From Photobacterium leiognathi (GTDB lineage: Bacteria > Pseudomonadota > Gammaproteobacteria > Enterobacterales > Vibrionaceae): 64,000 bases of DNA. Position 1 is the stretch's first letter; each line of letters starts with the position of its first letter. Under the pieces are notes generated by a model, which ran no database searches, was not told the DNA's origin, and saw nothing but the letters and a program-made list of their open reading frames with translations. This document shows positions 53,888 through 63,705 of this stretch, in pieces. A program made the position numbers and the translations under genes. The stretch is from positions 930,001 to 994,000 of the forward strand of contig NZ_CP131601.1 in the NCBI RefSeq assembly GCF_030685535.1, in the 5' to 3' direction.

Positions 53888-55378
53888 GTGAATATTCTTG
53901 GATATTTTCAAAAAGTAGGTAAGGCATTAATGGTGCCAGTTGCAGTACTTCCTGCAGCGGCAATCTTAATGGGTATCGGTTACTGGATTGACCCGAACGG
54001 CTGGGGTGCAAACTCTGCTCTAGCTGCGTTCTTAATCAAAGCAGGCGCCGCAATTATTGATAACATGTCTGTACTGTTTGCAGTAGGTGTTGCATACGGT
54101 ATGTCTAAAGACAAAGATGGTGCAGCAGCACTTTCTGGTTTCGTTGGTTTCCTTGTGGTAACTACACTACTAGCACCGGGTGCTGTAGCGCAAATCCAAG
54201 GTATTGACCCAAGCGCAGTTCCAGCTGCATTTGGTAAAATCAATAACCAATTCGTAGGTATCCTAGTAGGTATCGTATCAGCTGAGTTGTACAACCGTTT
54301 CTCTAGCGTAGAACTACATAAAGCACTAGCTTTCTTTAGTGGTAAGCGTTTGGTACCAATTCTAACATCTGTTGCTGGTATTGTTATTGCTGGTATCTTG
54401 ATGTTCATTTGGCCATCAATCTACGGCGGTCTAGTACATTTTGGTGAAAGCATCCAAGGTATGGGTTCTGTAGGTGCGGGTATCTACGCATTCTTCAACC
54501 GTCTACTAATTCCTGTGGGTCTACACCACGCACTAAACTCAGTATTCTGGTTTGACGTTGCAGGTATTAACGATATTCCTAACTTCCTAGGCGGTGCGAA
54601 ATCTATTGCTGAAGGTACAGCAACTCCAGGTATCACTGGTATGTACCAAGCTGGTTTCTTCCCAATCATGATGTTTGGTCTACCAGGTGCAGCACTTGCG
54701 ATGTACCACACAGCTAAAGCTAAGAACAAAGAGCGCGTAGCATCTCTACTACTAGCTGCTGGTTTCGCATCATTCTTCACAGGTGTTACTGAGCCGCTAG
54801 AATTCGCATTCATGTTCCTAGCACCAGTACTGTACGTGATTCACGCAGCACTAGCAGGTTTATCTGTATACATCGCAGCATCTATGCAGTGGATTGCAGG
54901 TTTCGGTTTCTCTGCAGGTCTAGTTGATATGTTCTTGTCATCACGCAACCCACTAGCTGTTCAGTGGTACATGCTGATTGTTCAAGGTATTGCATTCTTC
55001 TTCATCTACTACTTCGTATTCCGCTTCGCGATTGTTAAGTTCAACCTTAAAACGCCTGGCCGTGAAGACGACGAAGAAGAGACTTCTGCAGCTGCAGGTT
55101 CAGCAGAAACTGGTGAGCTAGCGAAACAGTACCTAAAAGCACTAGGTGGTCACGGTAACTTAGAAAACATCGATGCATGTATCACGCGCCTACGTTTAAC
55201 GCTAAAAGACAGCAGTCTTGCTAACGAAAAAACGTTGAAAGCGCTAGGTGCAATGGGTGTAGTTAAACTAGGTTCAAATAACCTTCAGGTTATCCTAGGT
55301 CCTCTAGCTGAAATCGTTGCTGGCGAAATGAAGAAAATCCCAGCATCAGAAGACCTATCTTCTGTAAAACTTCCATAA
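53888..55378 (+). CDS. nagE: PTS N-acetylglucosamine transporter, EIICB component
   Basis: The protein transports GlcNAc and phosphorylates it to GlcNAc-6-phosphate. The start is GTG 53888 with GGGGGA upstream. The first ~375 residues are the EIIC domain with about ten membrane segments (MNILGYFQKVGKALMVPVAVLPAAAI start and LLIPVGLHHALNSVFWF signature). The EIIB domain follows, with the phosphorylated cysteine in NIDACITRLRLTL. No EIIA domain is present, unlike E. coli NagE (648 residues), so phosphate must come from a separate EIIA. It is divergent from nagB. Confidence 0.95.
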   Translation: MNILGYFQKVGKALMVPVAVLPAAAILMGIGYWIDPNGWGANSALAAFLIKAGAAIIDNMSVLFAVGVAYGMSKDKDGAAALSGFVGFLVVTTLLAPGAVAQIQGIDPSAVPAAFGKINNQFVGILVGIVSAELYNRFSSVELHKALAFFSGKRLVPILTSVAGIVIAGILMFIWPSIYGGLVHFGESIQGMGSVGAGIYAFFNRLLIPVGLHHALNSVFWFDVAGINDIPNFLGGAKSIAEGTATPGITGMYQAGFFPIMMFGLPGAALAMYHTAKAKNKERVASLLLAAGFASFFTGVTEPLEFAFMFLAPVLYVIHAALAGLSVYIAASMQWIAGFGFSAGLVDMFLSSRNPLAVQWYMLIVQGIAFFFIYYFVFRFAIVKFNLKTPGREDDEEETSAAAGSAETGELAKQYLKALGGHGNLENIDACITRLRLTLKDSSLANEKTLKALGAMGVVKLGSNNLQVILGPLAEIVAGEMKKIPASEDLSSVKLP

Positions 55379-55433
55379 TTACCTGAACCCTCAAGTAATT
55401 AAGTAACACAGTAATACCTTTATAATTTAACCA

Positions 55434-55466
55434 GCCTTATTATTTTCACCAGTGAAAAAATAAGGC
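55434..55466 (+). other. Strong hairpin between nagE and chb
   Basis: GCCTTATTATTTTCAC pairs with GTGAAAAAATAAGGC (one bulge), and a CCCAA/TTGGG stem follows at 55480-55492. There is no T run. It may be a processing site, a stability element or a weak terminator that sets the nagE:chb ratio. Confidence 0.45.
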
Positions 55467-55550
55467 AAGCATTTTGAGTACCCAACGTTTGGGCTCGTAT
55501 TGATTTTCTCTTCACTTTTTAGAAGAGATATCGGGAGAAAGGAATATATC

Positions 55551-58214
55551 ATGACTATTAAACTTACGGCGTTAGCATCTTTTATTGCACTAGCGGTGAC
55601 TGGTTGTGCAACTCAAGGAAATAATGATCAAACTGTTGTTAATAACCTAGCGTCAAACCTAGATGTTAACTACGAAGTGGCTATTCAGCATGGCGCTGAA
55701 GAAGGCTTACAATGTAAAACACTAGGTGCAGAATGGGCATCATGTGACCTAATTAATTTAACGTTGGAAAATAATGGTCCAGCGGTAACAAGCAAAGACT
55801 GGAAAATTTATTTCAGCAGCATTCGCCAGATCCTAGAAGTTCAAAACGATCAATTTAAAATTACTCACGTAACGGGCGATCTTCACACTATTGAACCAAC
55901 GGATAAGTTCGACGGTTTTGCTGAAGGTGAGAAGGTTGTTATCCCTTACATCGGTGAATATTGGACGCTTTTTGAAAACGATTACATGCCACGTGCCTAC
56001 GTAACAGCAGGTAACGCAGAGCCAAAAACAATCGTTAGCACAGACACAGCAAATCCAGCTGATTACCTAACACCATTAAAAGGTGATCAATTCAAGCGTG
56101 TTAAAGCTGACAACAACGTATTAGCAACTGCAGAAACACGTTTTGAGAAAAACAGTGACGTTAACCTAATCGCATCTGAAGAAGTGGCAGGTACAATTCT
56201 ACCGACTCCACTAAGCACTAAGCTAACAGGCGACACGGTTTCGCTAGCGAACGGGATTAAGATCGACAACCTAACACTACCTGCTGACATGATGGCAGCA
56301 GTTGATGCGCGTTTAGCACAACTAGGTGTAAACGCGCAGGGTGAATACCCAGTGATAGTGACGATCCTACCGGGTTCATTTAAGAAAGATCAGCAAGTTG
56401 TTGGTGCTTACAAGCTAGACGTAACGAAGAAAGGCGCAACAGTTACTGGTTTTGATAACCAAGGTGCGTTCTACGGTATGCAGTCTCTTATCTCACTGAT
56501 GTCGACAGGTGCAGAGAACAGCATTCCAACATTAAACGTATTGGATGCACCACGTTTTGATTACCGTGGTGTGATGGTCGATGTGGGTCGTAACTTCCAC
56601 TCAAAAGAAGCGATCCTACGTACGCTAGATCAAATGGCAGCGTACAAGATGAACAAATTCCACTTCCACCTATCTGATGATGAAGGTTGGCGTATCGAAA
56701 TTCCGGGTCTACCAGAATTAACAGAAATCGGTGGTAAGCGTTGTCACGATCTATCAGAAACAAGCTGTCTACTTCCTCAACTAGGTTCAGGCCCAACGTC
56801 TGATAACTTCGGTTCAGGTTTCTACAGCAAGCAAGATTACCTAGATATCTTAAAATATGCGAAAGCACGTGGTATCGAAGTGATCCCTGAAATTGATATG
56901 CCAGCTCACGCACGTGCAGCGGTTGTAGCAATGGAAGCGCGTTACAAGCGTCTTGCAGCTGAAGGTAAGATGGAAGAAGCGAACGAGTACCGCTTGATGG
57001 ATCCACAAGATACATCAAACGTAACAACGGTTCAGTTCTACGACAAGCGTAGCTTCATCAACCCATGTATGGATTCATCAGTTAAGTTCGTTGATAAAGT
57101 GATTTCTGAAATCCAATCAATGCACAAAGAAGCAGGTATGCCGCTAAATACATGGCACTTCGGTGGTGATGAAGCGAAGAACATTAAGCTAAATGCAGGC
57201 TTCCAAGACATCAACGCGGCAGAGCAAACGGCGTGGACGGGTACGATTGATCAATCTAAGCAAGATAAGCCATATGCGAAATCACCAATGTGTCAGAAAG
57301 TGATTGCAGAAGGTAAGGTAAGTGATTTCGACCACCTACCAAGCTACTTTGCTGAGCGTGTAAGTGAAATCGTAAACGGTAAAGGCATTGAAAACTTCCA
57401 AGCATGGCAAGACGGCTTGAAGTACTCGAAAGATGCGAAAGCGTTTGACACTGATAACGTACGTGTAAACTTCTGGGACGTTCTATACTGGGGCGGTGGT
57501 GCATCAGCATACGAGTGGGCTAACAAGGGCTACGATGTTGTTGTTTCAAACCCTGACTACGTATACATGGACATGCCATACGAAGTAGATCCATCAGAGC
57601 GTGGTTACTACTGGGCAACACGTGCAACAGATACCCGTAAGATGTTTGGTTTCGCACCTGAAAACTTACCTCAAAATGCTGAAACATCACTAGATCGTGA
57701 TGGCAATGGTTTTGCGAGTAAAGGTACTGTTGAATCAAAAGGCTTCCATGGTCTATCTGCGCAGCTTTGGAGTGAAACAGTAGGTAACGACGAGCAATAC
57801 GAATACATGGTATTCCCTCGCGTACTAGCAGCTGCTGAGCGTGCATGGCACAAAGGTGAGTGGGAGAACGAGTACAAAGCAGGTGTTGAGTACTCACAAA
57901 AATCAGATCTAGTGAACAAGAAAGCCCTTCACAATGAGTGGGAGCGTTTCGCAAACGTTCTTGGTCAACGTGAATTAGCTAAACTAGATGCTGCTGGCGT
58001 TCAATACCGTGTACCAGTACCTGGTGCGAAAATTGAAAACGGTAAACTTGCAATGAACGTAAGTATGCCTGGCCTAACGCTACAATACTCAACAGATGCT
58101 GGTAAAACGTGGAACACTTACAATGCGAAAGCACAACCAAGTGTTTCGGGTAAAGTTGAAATCCGTGCAGTAAGCGCAGACGGTAAACGTTTCAGCCGTG
58201 TAACATCACTATAA
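55551..58214 (+). CDS. Chitobiase (beta-N-acetylhexosaminidase, GH20)
   Basis: The enzyme cleaves chitobiose and short chito-oligomers to GlcNAc. Start ATG 55551 with GAAAGGA gives 887 residues. The signal peptide has a lipobox (LAVTGCATQ), so it is likely outer-membrane-anchored. In order: an N-terminal CHB domain with DVNYEVAIQHG and DWKIYFSSIRQI (about 30-190), the GH20b domain, the GH20 barrel with FHFHLSDDEGWRIEIPGLPEL and catalytic Asp-Glu in HFGGDEAKN, and a C-terminal beta domain (PGLTLQYSTDAGKTW). It follows nagE and precedes glnS, so it is part of the GlcNAc module. Confidence 0.95.
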   Translation: MTIKLTALASFIALAVTGCATQGNNDQTVVNNLASNLDVNYEVAIQHGAEEGLQCKTLGAEWASCDLINLTLENNGPAVTSKDWKIYFSSIRQILEVQNDQFKITHVTGDLHTIEPTDKFDGFAEGEKVVIPYIGEYWTLFENDYMPRAYVTAGNAEPKTIVSTDTANPADYLTPLKGDQFKRVKADNNVLATAETRFEKNSDVNLIASEEVAGTILPTPLSTKLTGDTVSLANGIKIDNLTLPADMMAAVDARLAQLGVNAQGEYPVIVTILPGSFKKDQQVVGAYKLDVTKKGATVTGFDNQGAFYGMQSLISLMSTGAENSIPTLNVLDAPRFDYRGVMVDVGRNFHSKEAILRTLDQMAAYKMNKFHFHLSDDEGWRIEIPGLPELTEIGGKRCHDLSETSCLLPQLGSGPTSDNFGSGFYSKQDYLDILKYAKARGIEVIPEIDMPAHARAAVVAMEARYKRLAAEGKMEEANEYRLMDPQDTSNVTTVQFYDKRSFINPCMDSSVKFVDKVISEIQSMHKEAGMPLNTWHFGGDEAKNIKLNAGFQDINAAEQTAWTGTIDQSKQDKPYAKSPMCQKVIAEGKVSDFDHLPSYFAERVSEIVNGKGIENFQAWQDGLKYSKDAKAFDTDNVRVNFWDVLYWGGGASAYEWANKGYDVVVSNPDYVYMDMPYEVDPSERGYYWATRATDTRKMFGFAPENLPQNAETSLDRDGNGFASKGTVESKGFHGLSAQLWSETVGNDEQYEYMVFPRVLAAAERAWHKGEWENEYKAGVEYSQKSDLVNKKALHNEWERFANVLGQRELAKLDAAGVQYRVPVPGAKIENGKLAMNVSMPGLTLQYSTDAGKTWNTYNAKAQPSVSGKVEIRAVSADGKRFSRVTSL

Positions 58215-58374
58215 TTAATAGTATGTAATTACACTGTAAGCCTTTAAATATAAGTCGATGAGGGAGAGCCTCATACACTTTTTTCATTATGTTCGACCAA
58301 AATCATGGCTATCTTATTAATGGACATGTTTTTAATGCGCCAAATTAGTGCATTGATGTATAGTGTCGACATAT

Positions 58375-58400
58375 AAACTCTGTGATAGCGGAGTTTTTTT
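58375..58400 (+). terminator. Probable chb terminator
   Basis: AAACTC/GAGTTT stem followed by TTTTTTT, 160 bases after chb and 100 before glnS. Confidence 0.5.
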
Positions 58401-58499
58401 ATCCATATCGACAAACAATGCATACTATTTGTTGAGTCATGAGCCATATTTATGGATCATATACAGTTCTCAATCCTGTAAGCACACGAGGTGTAATTG

Positions 58500-60164
58500 A
58501 TGAGTGAATCTGAAGCTCGTCCAACTAACTTTATCCGCCAAATCATTGATGCGGATTTAGCAAGTGGCAAACATACAAGCGTACATACCCGATTCCCGCC
58601 GGAGCCAAATGGTTACCTGCACATCGGTCATGCGAAATCTATTTGTTTGAACTTCGGTATTGCTCAGGACTATCAGGGCCAATGTAATCTTCGTTTTGAT
58701 GATACAAACCCTGAGAAAGAAGACATCGAATACGTTGAGTCTATTAAGAACGATGTTAACTGGTTGGGCTTTGAGTGGAGCGGTGAGATTTGTTATTCAT
58801 CAAACTACTTCGATAAGCTATACGGGTTCGCAATTGAATTAATTAATAAAGGCTTAGCGTATGTTGATGAGCTAAGTCCAGAGCAGATGCGTGAGTACCG
58901 TGGCACACTAACAGAGCCAGGTAAGCATAGCCCATACCGCGATCGTAGCGTTGAAGAAAACTTAGCCTTATTTGAAAAAATGAAGAATGGCGAAGTTGAA
59001 GAAGGCAAAATGTGTCTTCGTGCGAAGATCGACATGGCATCACCATTTATGGTTATGCGCGATCCAGTGATCTACCGTGTACGTTTTGCTACTCACCACC
59101 AAACAGGTGACAAGTGGTGCATTTACCCAATGTATGACTTCACGCACTGTATTTCTGATGCGTTAGAAGGCATTACGCACTCTATCTGTACACTTGAGTT
59201 CATGGACAACCGTCGTCTATACGATTGGGTTCTTGAAAACATCACTATCGATTGTACACCGCACCAGTACGAGTTTAGCCGTCTAAACCTTGAATACACT
59301 GTGATGTCTAAGCGTAAGCTAAACCAACTTGTAACTGAGAAATTGGTTGATGGTTGGGATGATCCACGTATGCCAACAATTTCTGGTTTACGTCGTCGTG
59401 GCTTTACACCAGCATCTATGCGTGAATTCTGTAAGCGTATCGGTGTGACTAAGCAAGATAACACTATCGAGATCAGCTCACTAGAATCTTGTATTCGTGA
59501 TGATCTAAACGAAAACGCACCACGTGCAATGGCAGTGCTTGATCCTGTTAAAGTTGTGATTGAAAACTTTGACGGTGAGACAGAAATGCTAACTGTTGCA
59601 AATCACCCGAACAAACCAGAAATGGGTTCTCGTGAAGTGCCGTTTAGCCGTGAGCTATACATCGAGCGTGAAGATTTCCGTGAGGAAGGTAACAAGAAGT
59701 ACAAGCGTCTAGTACTTGGTAAAGAAGTACGTCTACGCGGTGCTTACGTGATCAAAGCTGAACGTATCGAAAAAGATGCAGAAGGCAACATCACAACTAT
59801 CTTCTGTACTTACGATAACGAAACGCTAGGTAAGAACCCAGCTGATGGCCGTAAAGTAAAAGGTGTTATCCACTGGGTATCAGCAGAAGCGGGTGTTGCT
59901 GCTGAAATTCGCCTATACGATCGCCTATTTACAGTGCCAAACCCAGGTGCAGCGGATGATTTCGTATCAGTAATCAACCCTGAATCACTAACAGTAGTGA
60001 ACGGTTTTGTTGAGCCATCATTGGTTGCTGCTGAAGCTGAAAAAGCATTCCAGTTTGAGCGTATGGGTTACTTCTGTGCGGATAACAAAGACTCAAGCCC
60101 TGAGCATCTAGTCTTTAACCGTACTGTAGGTCTACGTGATACTTGGGCTAAAATTGGCGAATAA
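58500..60164 (+). CDS. glnS: Glutaminyl-tRNA synthetase
   Basis: GlnS charges tRNA-Gln. The ATG at 58500 ([20 protein letters not shown]) gives 554 residues, equal to E. coli; the TTG three bases earlier is less likely. GAGGTG lies eight bases upstream. Class I signatures are [21 protein letters not shown] (HIGH) and [11 protein letters not shown] (KMSKS type). The tRNA-specific C-terminal barrels are complete, ending [16 protein letters not shown]. It follows the nag genes as in E. coli. Confidence 0.97.
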   Translation: MSESEARPTNFIRQIIDADLASGKHTSVHTRFPPEPNGYLHIGHAKSICLNFGIAQDYQGQCNLRFDDTNPEKEDIEYVESIKNDVNWLGFEWSGEICYSSNYFDKLYGFAIELINKGLAYVDELSPEQMREYRGTLTEPGKHSPYRDRSVEENLALFEKMKNGEVEEGKMCLRAKIDMASPFMVMRDPVIYRVRFATHHQTGDKWCIYPMYDFTHCISDALEGITHSICTLEFMDNRRLYDWVLENITIDCTPHQYEFSRLNLEYTVMSKRKLNQLVTEKLVDGWDDPRMPTISGLRRRGFTPASMREFCKRIGVTKQDNTIEISSLESCIRDDLNENAPRAMAVLDPVKVVIENFDGETEMLTVANHPNKPEMGSREVPFSRELYIEREDFREEGNKKYKRLVLGKEVRLRGAYVIKAERIEKDAEGNITTIFCTYDNETLGKNPADGRKVKGVIHWVSAEAGVAAEIRLYDRLFTVPNPGAADDFVSVINPESLTVVNGFVEPSLVAAEAEKAFQFERMGYFCADNKDSSPEHLVFNRTVGLRDTWAKIGE

Positions 60165-60190
60165 TTATTATTGTTGATTTTATGCTAAGA

Positions 60191-60220
60191 AAAAGCCGCA
60201 TCTTGTGATGCGGCTTTTTT
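60191..60220. terminator. glnS terminator
   Basis: AAAGCCGCATC/GATGCGGCTTT with a TTGT loop and flanking A and T runs; usable by the convergent gene too. Confidence 0.85.
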
Positions 60221-60228
60221 ATTGGTGT

Positions 60229-61293
60229 TTAGTGACTGGTTTCAGTATTAATACTACGACCGGAATCAATGACTTGCTGAGTAATATCTCCCATCAGATC
60301 TGAGCTGCTGATTTTAAAGAAGATCAGCTTATTTGATTGTTGGATCTGTTGAGTGTTGTACTTAAATTGTGTGTACACATCTCCCCACTGGTAGCGGATA
60401 AATGTCTCGCCAGATTGCAGATGGCGATTAACCGAGTATTCCGTTGCATAGCCTGCCATTTTGCCGTTTATAGGGCGGTTAGGGGCATCGTGAGGAATAC
60501 GGAACATCGTAGAGTCTAGTTTCACAATGCCGTTAGTAATGCTGCTTGGTTCTGTTAAATGTTTCGAAAAGTAGGTGGCATGGATAAAGCGATCCTCTGG
60601 GTTGGTATTTCCCCCCGTCCCAAGATTGGTTTGGCTCCATTGCTCTTCTTGCTCACCCCAACCACGCGCAGAGCGTTCAACGTTAGCAAGATGCTGGGCA
60701 TAACCTGGCTGATTGGTCATCACTGTGTATTGTTTACCATGCCAAATTTGTGGCTTACCATCACGCCATTCTAAAATAGCGCTATCACCAGAAGGATCTT
60801 GGAAAGAAATATGTAGGGCTATACGGATTGGGACCCCATCAATTAGCTCTTCATTGGGAGCCATAATCGCAGCCGCTTTTACGACTTCTTCAACCGTTTT
60901 ATATTGAGAAAGTAGGTGGCGAAGGTAGGTAATTGCGCCATCAGTTTGCTTATTATTATCTTTGCCTAAATCCATATCAGCGTCGTATAGCACGTTACCA
61001 GAAAGTCCTTCTGAGTTAACGCCGTCAAGAATGACCCCATAAGCAGTAATACCTGTAACTGCGTACTTAGAGGCGACCATATTTTCGTGGCTTAAGTGCG
61101 TAGAATACTTTGTGCCTTGAGGAAAGCTTGCAAGATAAGGGTTTGTCGATTCAGACCAATCCATGGTGCGAGATACAAACGTACCATGATCTTTTGTTTC
61201 CCAAAGAACACGGGTACATGCATTAGCCGTTGAAATTAGACTTGATAAAGAAAAAGTGGTTATTAGTGCTAATGCGAGAGGTTTTACGTTCAT
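60229..61293 (-). CDS. Choloylglycine hydrolase-family enzyme (linear amide C-N hydrolase, secreted)
   Basis: The 354-residue protein has a signal peptide (MNVKPLALALITTFSLSSLI then STANA) cut just before CTRVLWETK. That cysteine is therefore the N-terminal nucleophile of an Ntn hydrolase (MEROPS C59), the group with penicillin V acylase and bile-salt hydrolase. Conserved residues RTMDW, GVNSEGLSGNVLYDADM and VMTNQPGYAQHL support this. Gram-negative members often cleave N-acyl compounds such as acyl-homoserine lactones or penicillin V. The substrate cannot be read here. It lies between glnS and fur, convergent with glnS. Confidence 0.88.
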   Translation of the reverse strand: MNVKPLALALITTFSLSSLISTANACTRVLWETKDHGTFVSRTMDWSESTNPYLASFPQGTKYSTHLSHENMVASKYAVTGITAYGVILDGVNSEGLSGNVLYDADMDLGKDNNKQTDGAITYLRHLLSQYKTVEEVVKAAAIMAPNEELIDGVPIRIALHISFQDPSGDSAILEWRDGKPQIWHGKQYTVMTNQPGYAQHLANVERSARGWGEQEEQWSQTNLGTGGNTNPEDRFIHATYFSKHLTEPSSITNGIVKLDSTMFRIPHDAPNRPINGKMAGYATEYSVNRHLQSGETFIRYQWGDVYTQFKYNTQQIQQSNKLIFFKISSSDLMGDITQQVIDSGRSINTETSH

Positions 61294-61398
61294 CTATAAC
61301 GTCCATATAAACAATGCGGACTGATAGATATAAGCGGAAAATAACAAAAGGGCTTGTTGTTAATTGTAACAATGTTTGAAAGGTGATTTATGTATCAA

Positions 61399-61425
61399 TA
61401 AAAAAGCCAGTGAACAGTCACTGGC
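61399..61425 (-). terminator. fur terminator
   Basis: On the minus strand GCCAGTGA/TCACTGGC with a four-base loop is followed by TTTTTTATTG. Confidence 0.85.
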
Positions 61426-61438
61426 TTCTTCTAATTAT

Positions 61439-61885
61439 TTATTTTGGATCGTGCAGCGTATCATCGGTATTACAATCGCCTTTCATACAGTGACCATATA
61501 GGTACAGGCTGTGGTTAGTTAGGCGAACATTAAAGCTTGCTGCAATCTGCTTTTGGCGTTCTTCAATGATGTCGTCTGAAAATTCGATCACTTTGCCACA
61601 ATCTAAACAAACAAGGTGATCGTGGTGGTGTTGAGTTGCAAGTTCAAATACAGACTTACCACCTTCAAAGTGATGGCGCGTAACAATGCCAGCATCATCG
61701 AATTGGTTTAATACACGGTAAACTGTCGCAAGGCCAATTTCTTCGCCAATATCGATAAGTTTTTTGTACAAGTCTTCAGCACTGATATGTTGGCAATCAG
61801 GTTCTTGCAGTACTTCCAAAATTTTAAGGCGTGGAAGAGTAACTTTTAGGCCTGCTTGTTTTAGCGCATGATTATTATCTGACAT
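61439..61885 (-). CDS. fur: Ferric uptake regulator Fur
   Basis: Fur represses iron-uptake genes when bound to Fe2+. ATG 61885 (MSDNNHALKQAGLKVTLPRLKILEVLQ) has AGGA at seven bases and gives 148 residues. The winged helix includes LATVYRVLNQFDDAGIV. Metal sites are HHFEGGKSVFELATQHHHDHLVCLDCGKVIEF (the HHHDH motif and CLDC). Two further cysteines lie in YGHCMKGDCNTDD. The position next to fldA is the same as in E. coli. Confidence 0.97.
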   Translation of the reverse strand: MSDNNHALKQAGLKVTLPRLKILEVLQEPDCQHISAEDLYKKLIDIGEEIGLATVYRVLNQFDDAGIVTRHHFEGGKSVFELATQHHHDHLVCLDCGKVIEFSDDIIEERQKQIAASFNVRLTNHSLYLYGHCMKGDCNTDDTLHDPK

Positions 61886-62064
61886 CAAAATTTCCTATTG
61901 GCTATCCGCAAAAAAGTGTTGCAGTAGTCTTTCTCATTTCTATCCATTATAAGTGACGCAAGGATAACAATAAACCTTAAAAGTTCTGGAATCTAGGAGA
62001 TATGTATAATTTCTAGTGTTTGAATATATGTAAAAAATATGTAAGCATAAACTCATCGTACCAG

Positions 62065-62577
62065 ATGGGGGCTTTTACATTGTTTAACGTCTATAAGCCA
62101 AGTGTGGTCAAATATGCACTGAATTTATGGCCGCCGTTTTGGGGGGCTGGAATTAAAATTGTATCTATCAGTGATGATTTCCGAACTGTTAAAGTAAGGT
62201 TAAAATTACGCTGGTGGAATAAGAATGCTAACCGTACTCAATATGGCGGTAGTATCTTCTCGTTAACCGATCCGATGTACTCATTAATGCTAATGGGGAT
62301 TTTAGGTCAGCAATATTTTATTTGGGATAAACAGGCGAGTATTAACTTTATTCAGCCTGGCGATAGCGATTTAACAGCCGACTTTGTGATTTCAGAACAA
62401 TGCATTGAAGCGATTAAGCTGGCGACACAGCATGGCGATAAATATTTTCCTTCATTTACGGTCAATGTACTGAATAACAAAGGGGAGTTGGTATCACAAG
62501 TACAACGAACCTTGTATGTGAGAAAGAAACCAGAATATCGAAATCATCTGGATGTTGAAGAGCAAACAACAGAATAA
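62065..62577 (+). CDS. DUF4442 hot-dog fold protein (thioesterase-like)
   Basis: ATG 62065 (MGAFTLFNVYKPSVVKYALNLWPPFW) gives 170 residues; a TTG 45 bases upstream is also in frame, and neither has a good ribosome site. The conserved stretch RLKLRWWNKNANRTQYGGSIF with SLTDPMYSLMLMGIL is the DUF4442 hallmark, a hot-dog fold related to acyl-CoA thioesterases. Substrate is unknown. It is divergent from fur and convergent with fldA. Confidence 0.88.
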   Translation: MGAFTLFNVYKPSVVKYALNLWPPFWGAGIKIVSISDDFRTVKVRLKLRWWNKNANRTQYGGSIFSLTDPMYSLMLMGILGQQYFIWDKQASINFIQPGDSDLTADFVISEQCIEAIKLATQHGDKYFPSFTVNVLNNKGELVSQVQRTLYVRKKPEYRNHLDVEEQTTE

Positions 62578-62596
62578 TGAGTGTTTATGAGATATA

Positions 62597-62625
62597 AAAA
62601 AACGCGCTAACAAGCGCGTTTTTTT
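62597..62625. terminator. Bidirectional terminator between DUF4442 gene and fldA
   Basis: AACGCGCT/AGCGCGTT with a four-base loop, A run before and T run after. Confidence 0.85.
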
Positions 62626-62638
62626 GATGTATCTATGA

Positions 62639-63166
62639 TTAGTCAGCAAGTTCTGCTAGACACATTTCATCATAAATTTGATCAACCCATTGCTTAACAC
62701 GTTGTGCTGTTAGCTCTGGTTGGCGATCTTCATCAATACATAGACCTACGAAGTGGTTGTCATCAACAAGAGCTTTTGATGCTTCAAACTCAAAACCTTC
62801 TGTTGAGAAGTTACCAACGATAGTTGCACCGCGACCTTCAACGATATCACGTACAGTACCCATCGCATCACAGAAGTATTCTGCGTAATCTTCTTGGTCA
62901 CCACAACCAAAGATAGCCACTAGCTTGGTTGAGAAATCAATTTGCTCAAGCTCTGGGAAGAAGTCATCCCAATCACATTGTGGTTCACCGTAGTACCAAG
63001 TAGGGATACCTAGTAGTAACAGATCAAAATTGTCGATATCTTCTTTGCTGCTTTTTGCGATATCTTTTACTTCAACTAGCTTGTCGCCAAGTTGTTTCTG
63101 GATCATTTTAGCGACAGCTTCGGTATTACCTGTGTCGCTACCAAAGAAGAGTCCAACGCTCGCCAT
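62639..63166 (-). CDS. fldA: Flavodoxin FldA
   Basis: FldA carries electrons to enzymes such as IspG/H, BioB and cobalamin-dependent methionine synthase, using FMN. The 175-residue protein has the phosphate-binding loop FFGSDTGNTEAVAKM, the FMN-stacking loops IPTWYYGEPQCDWDDFF and FGCGDQEDYAEYFCDAMG, and the long-chain-type insertion. Length matches E. coli FldA (176). A Fur-box-like sequence lies about 70 bases upstream, consistent with induction when iron is low. Confidence 0.96.
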   Translation of the reverse strand: MASVGLFFGSDTGNTEAVAKMIQKQLGDKLVEVKDIAKSSKEDIDNFDLLLLGIPTWYYGEPQCDWDDFFPELEQIDFSTKLVAIFGCGDQEDYAEYFCDAMGTVRDIVEGRGATIVGNFSTEGFEFEASKALVDDNHFVGLCIDEDRQPELTAQRVKQWVDQIYDEMCLAELAD

Positions 63167-63234
63167 AGTAGAGATTACCCGTATATAAAATAGTTAACTG
63201 CTGCGTTGCAGTTTACAGAAATCAGTAGAAACGG

Positions 63235-63253
63235 TGCAATGATAATTACTGTT
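63235..63253 (-). promoter_or_regulatory. Fur-box-like site upstream of fldA
   Basis: TGCAATGATAATTACTGTT matches the 19-bp Fur consensus (GATAATGATAATCATTATC) at 12 positions, including the core AATGATAAT. Confidence 0.4.
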
Positions 63254-63359
63254 TACTGACGTTTTGTCTGTTTTTTCGCCTAAACAGTTGCATTGTCCGC
63301 AAGAATCTAGTCTTAGGTGTTGAGATAAACAGCATAAATCACACAAAACTGCTGTGAGA

Positions 63360-63578
63360 TCAAATACCCGTACCTTCCCAACTTAGCTGAATTATTCCTT
63401 TAGCAATAAAGCCAGCACAACCGAGAAATAATACAAGCCAGACAATCTTTTGTCCAAAAGGTGGAACATTACCTTGTTTTAAAACATCTTTTATTGCCAT
63501 GCCAATAAAGAAAAAAATGGCGGCAAAAACAAGGTCTAACCCGATGGACTCAATTAAATCCATGTATTCATAAAGCAT
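63360..63578 (-). CDS. DUF2788-family small membrane protein
   Basis: The 72-residue protein starts MLYEYMDLIESIGLDLVFAA with AAGGA six bases before the ATG. It has two membrane segments (about 14-32, LDLVFAAIFFFIGMAIKDVL, and 43-62, IVWLVLFLGCAGFIAKGI) joined by the loop KQGNVPPFGQK. It matches the DUF2788 pattern and the conserved position between fldA and ybfF in Vibrionaceae. Function is unknown. Confidence 0.85.
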   Translation of the reverse strand: MLYEYMDLIESIGLDLVFAAIFFFIGMAIKDVLKQGNVPPFGQKIVWLVLFLGCAGFIAKGIIQLSWEGTGI

Positions 63579-63705
63579 AACAAATCCTTTGCTATTGAGC
63601 TAAATGAGACTATAGCATAGTCGAAAAAGGGAATTAATAGATCAGAAGGGGAATATCCCATGGTTAGTGAGCAGGCTAACAATGGGATATAACATCGAAA
63701 AAGAG

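Noticed and set aside
56488..57954. Long minus-strand frames in the chitobiase gene
   Set aside because: Codon-bias artefacts opposite a highly biased gene; no domain features.
61990..62015. AGGAGA followed by ATG at about 62001 upstream of the DUF4442 gene
   Set aside because: The frame stops after four codons; not a usable start.
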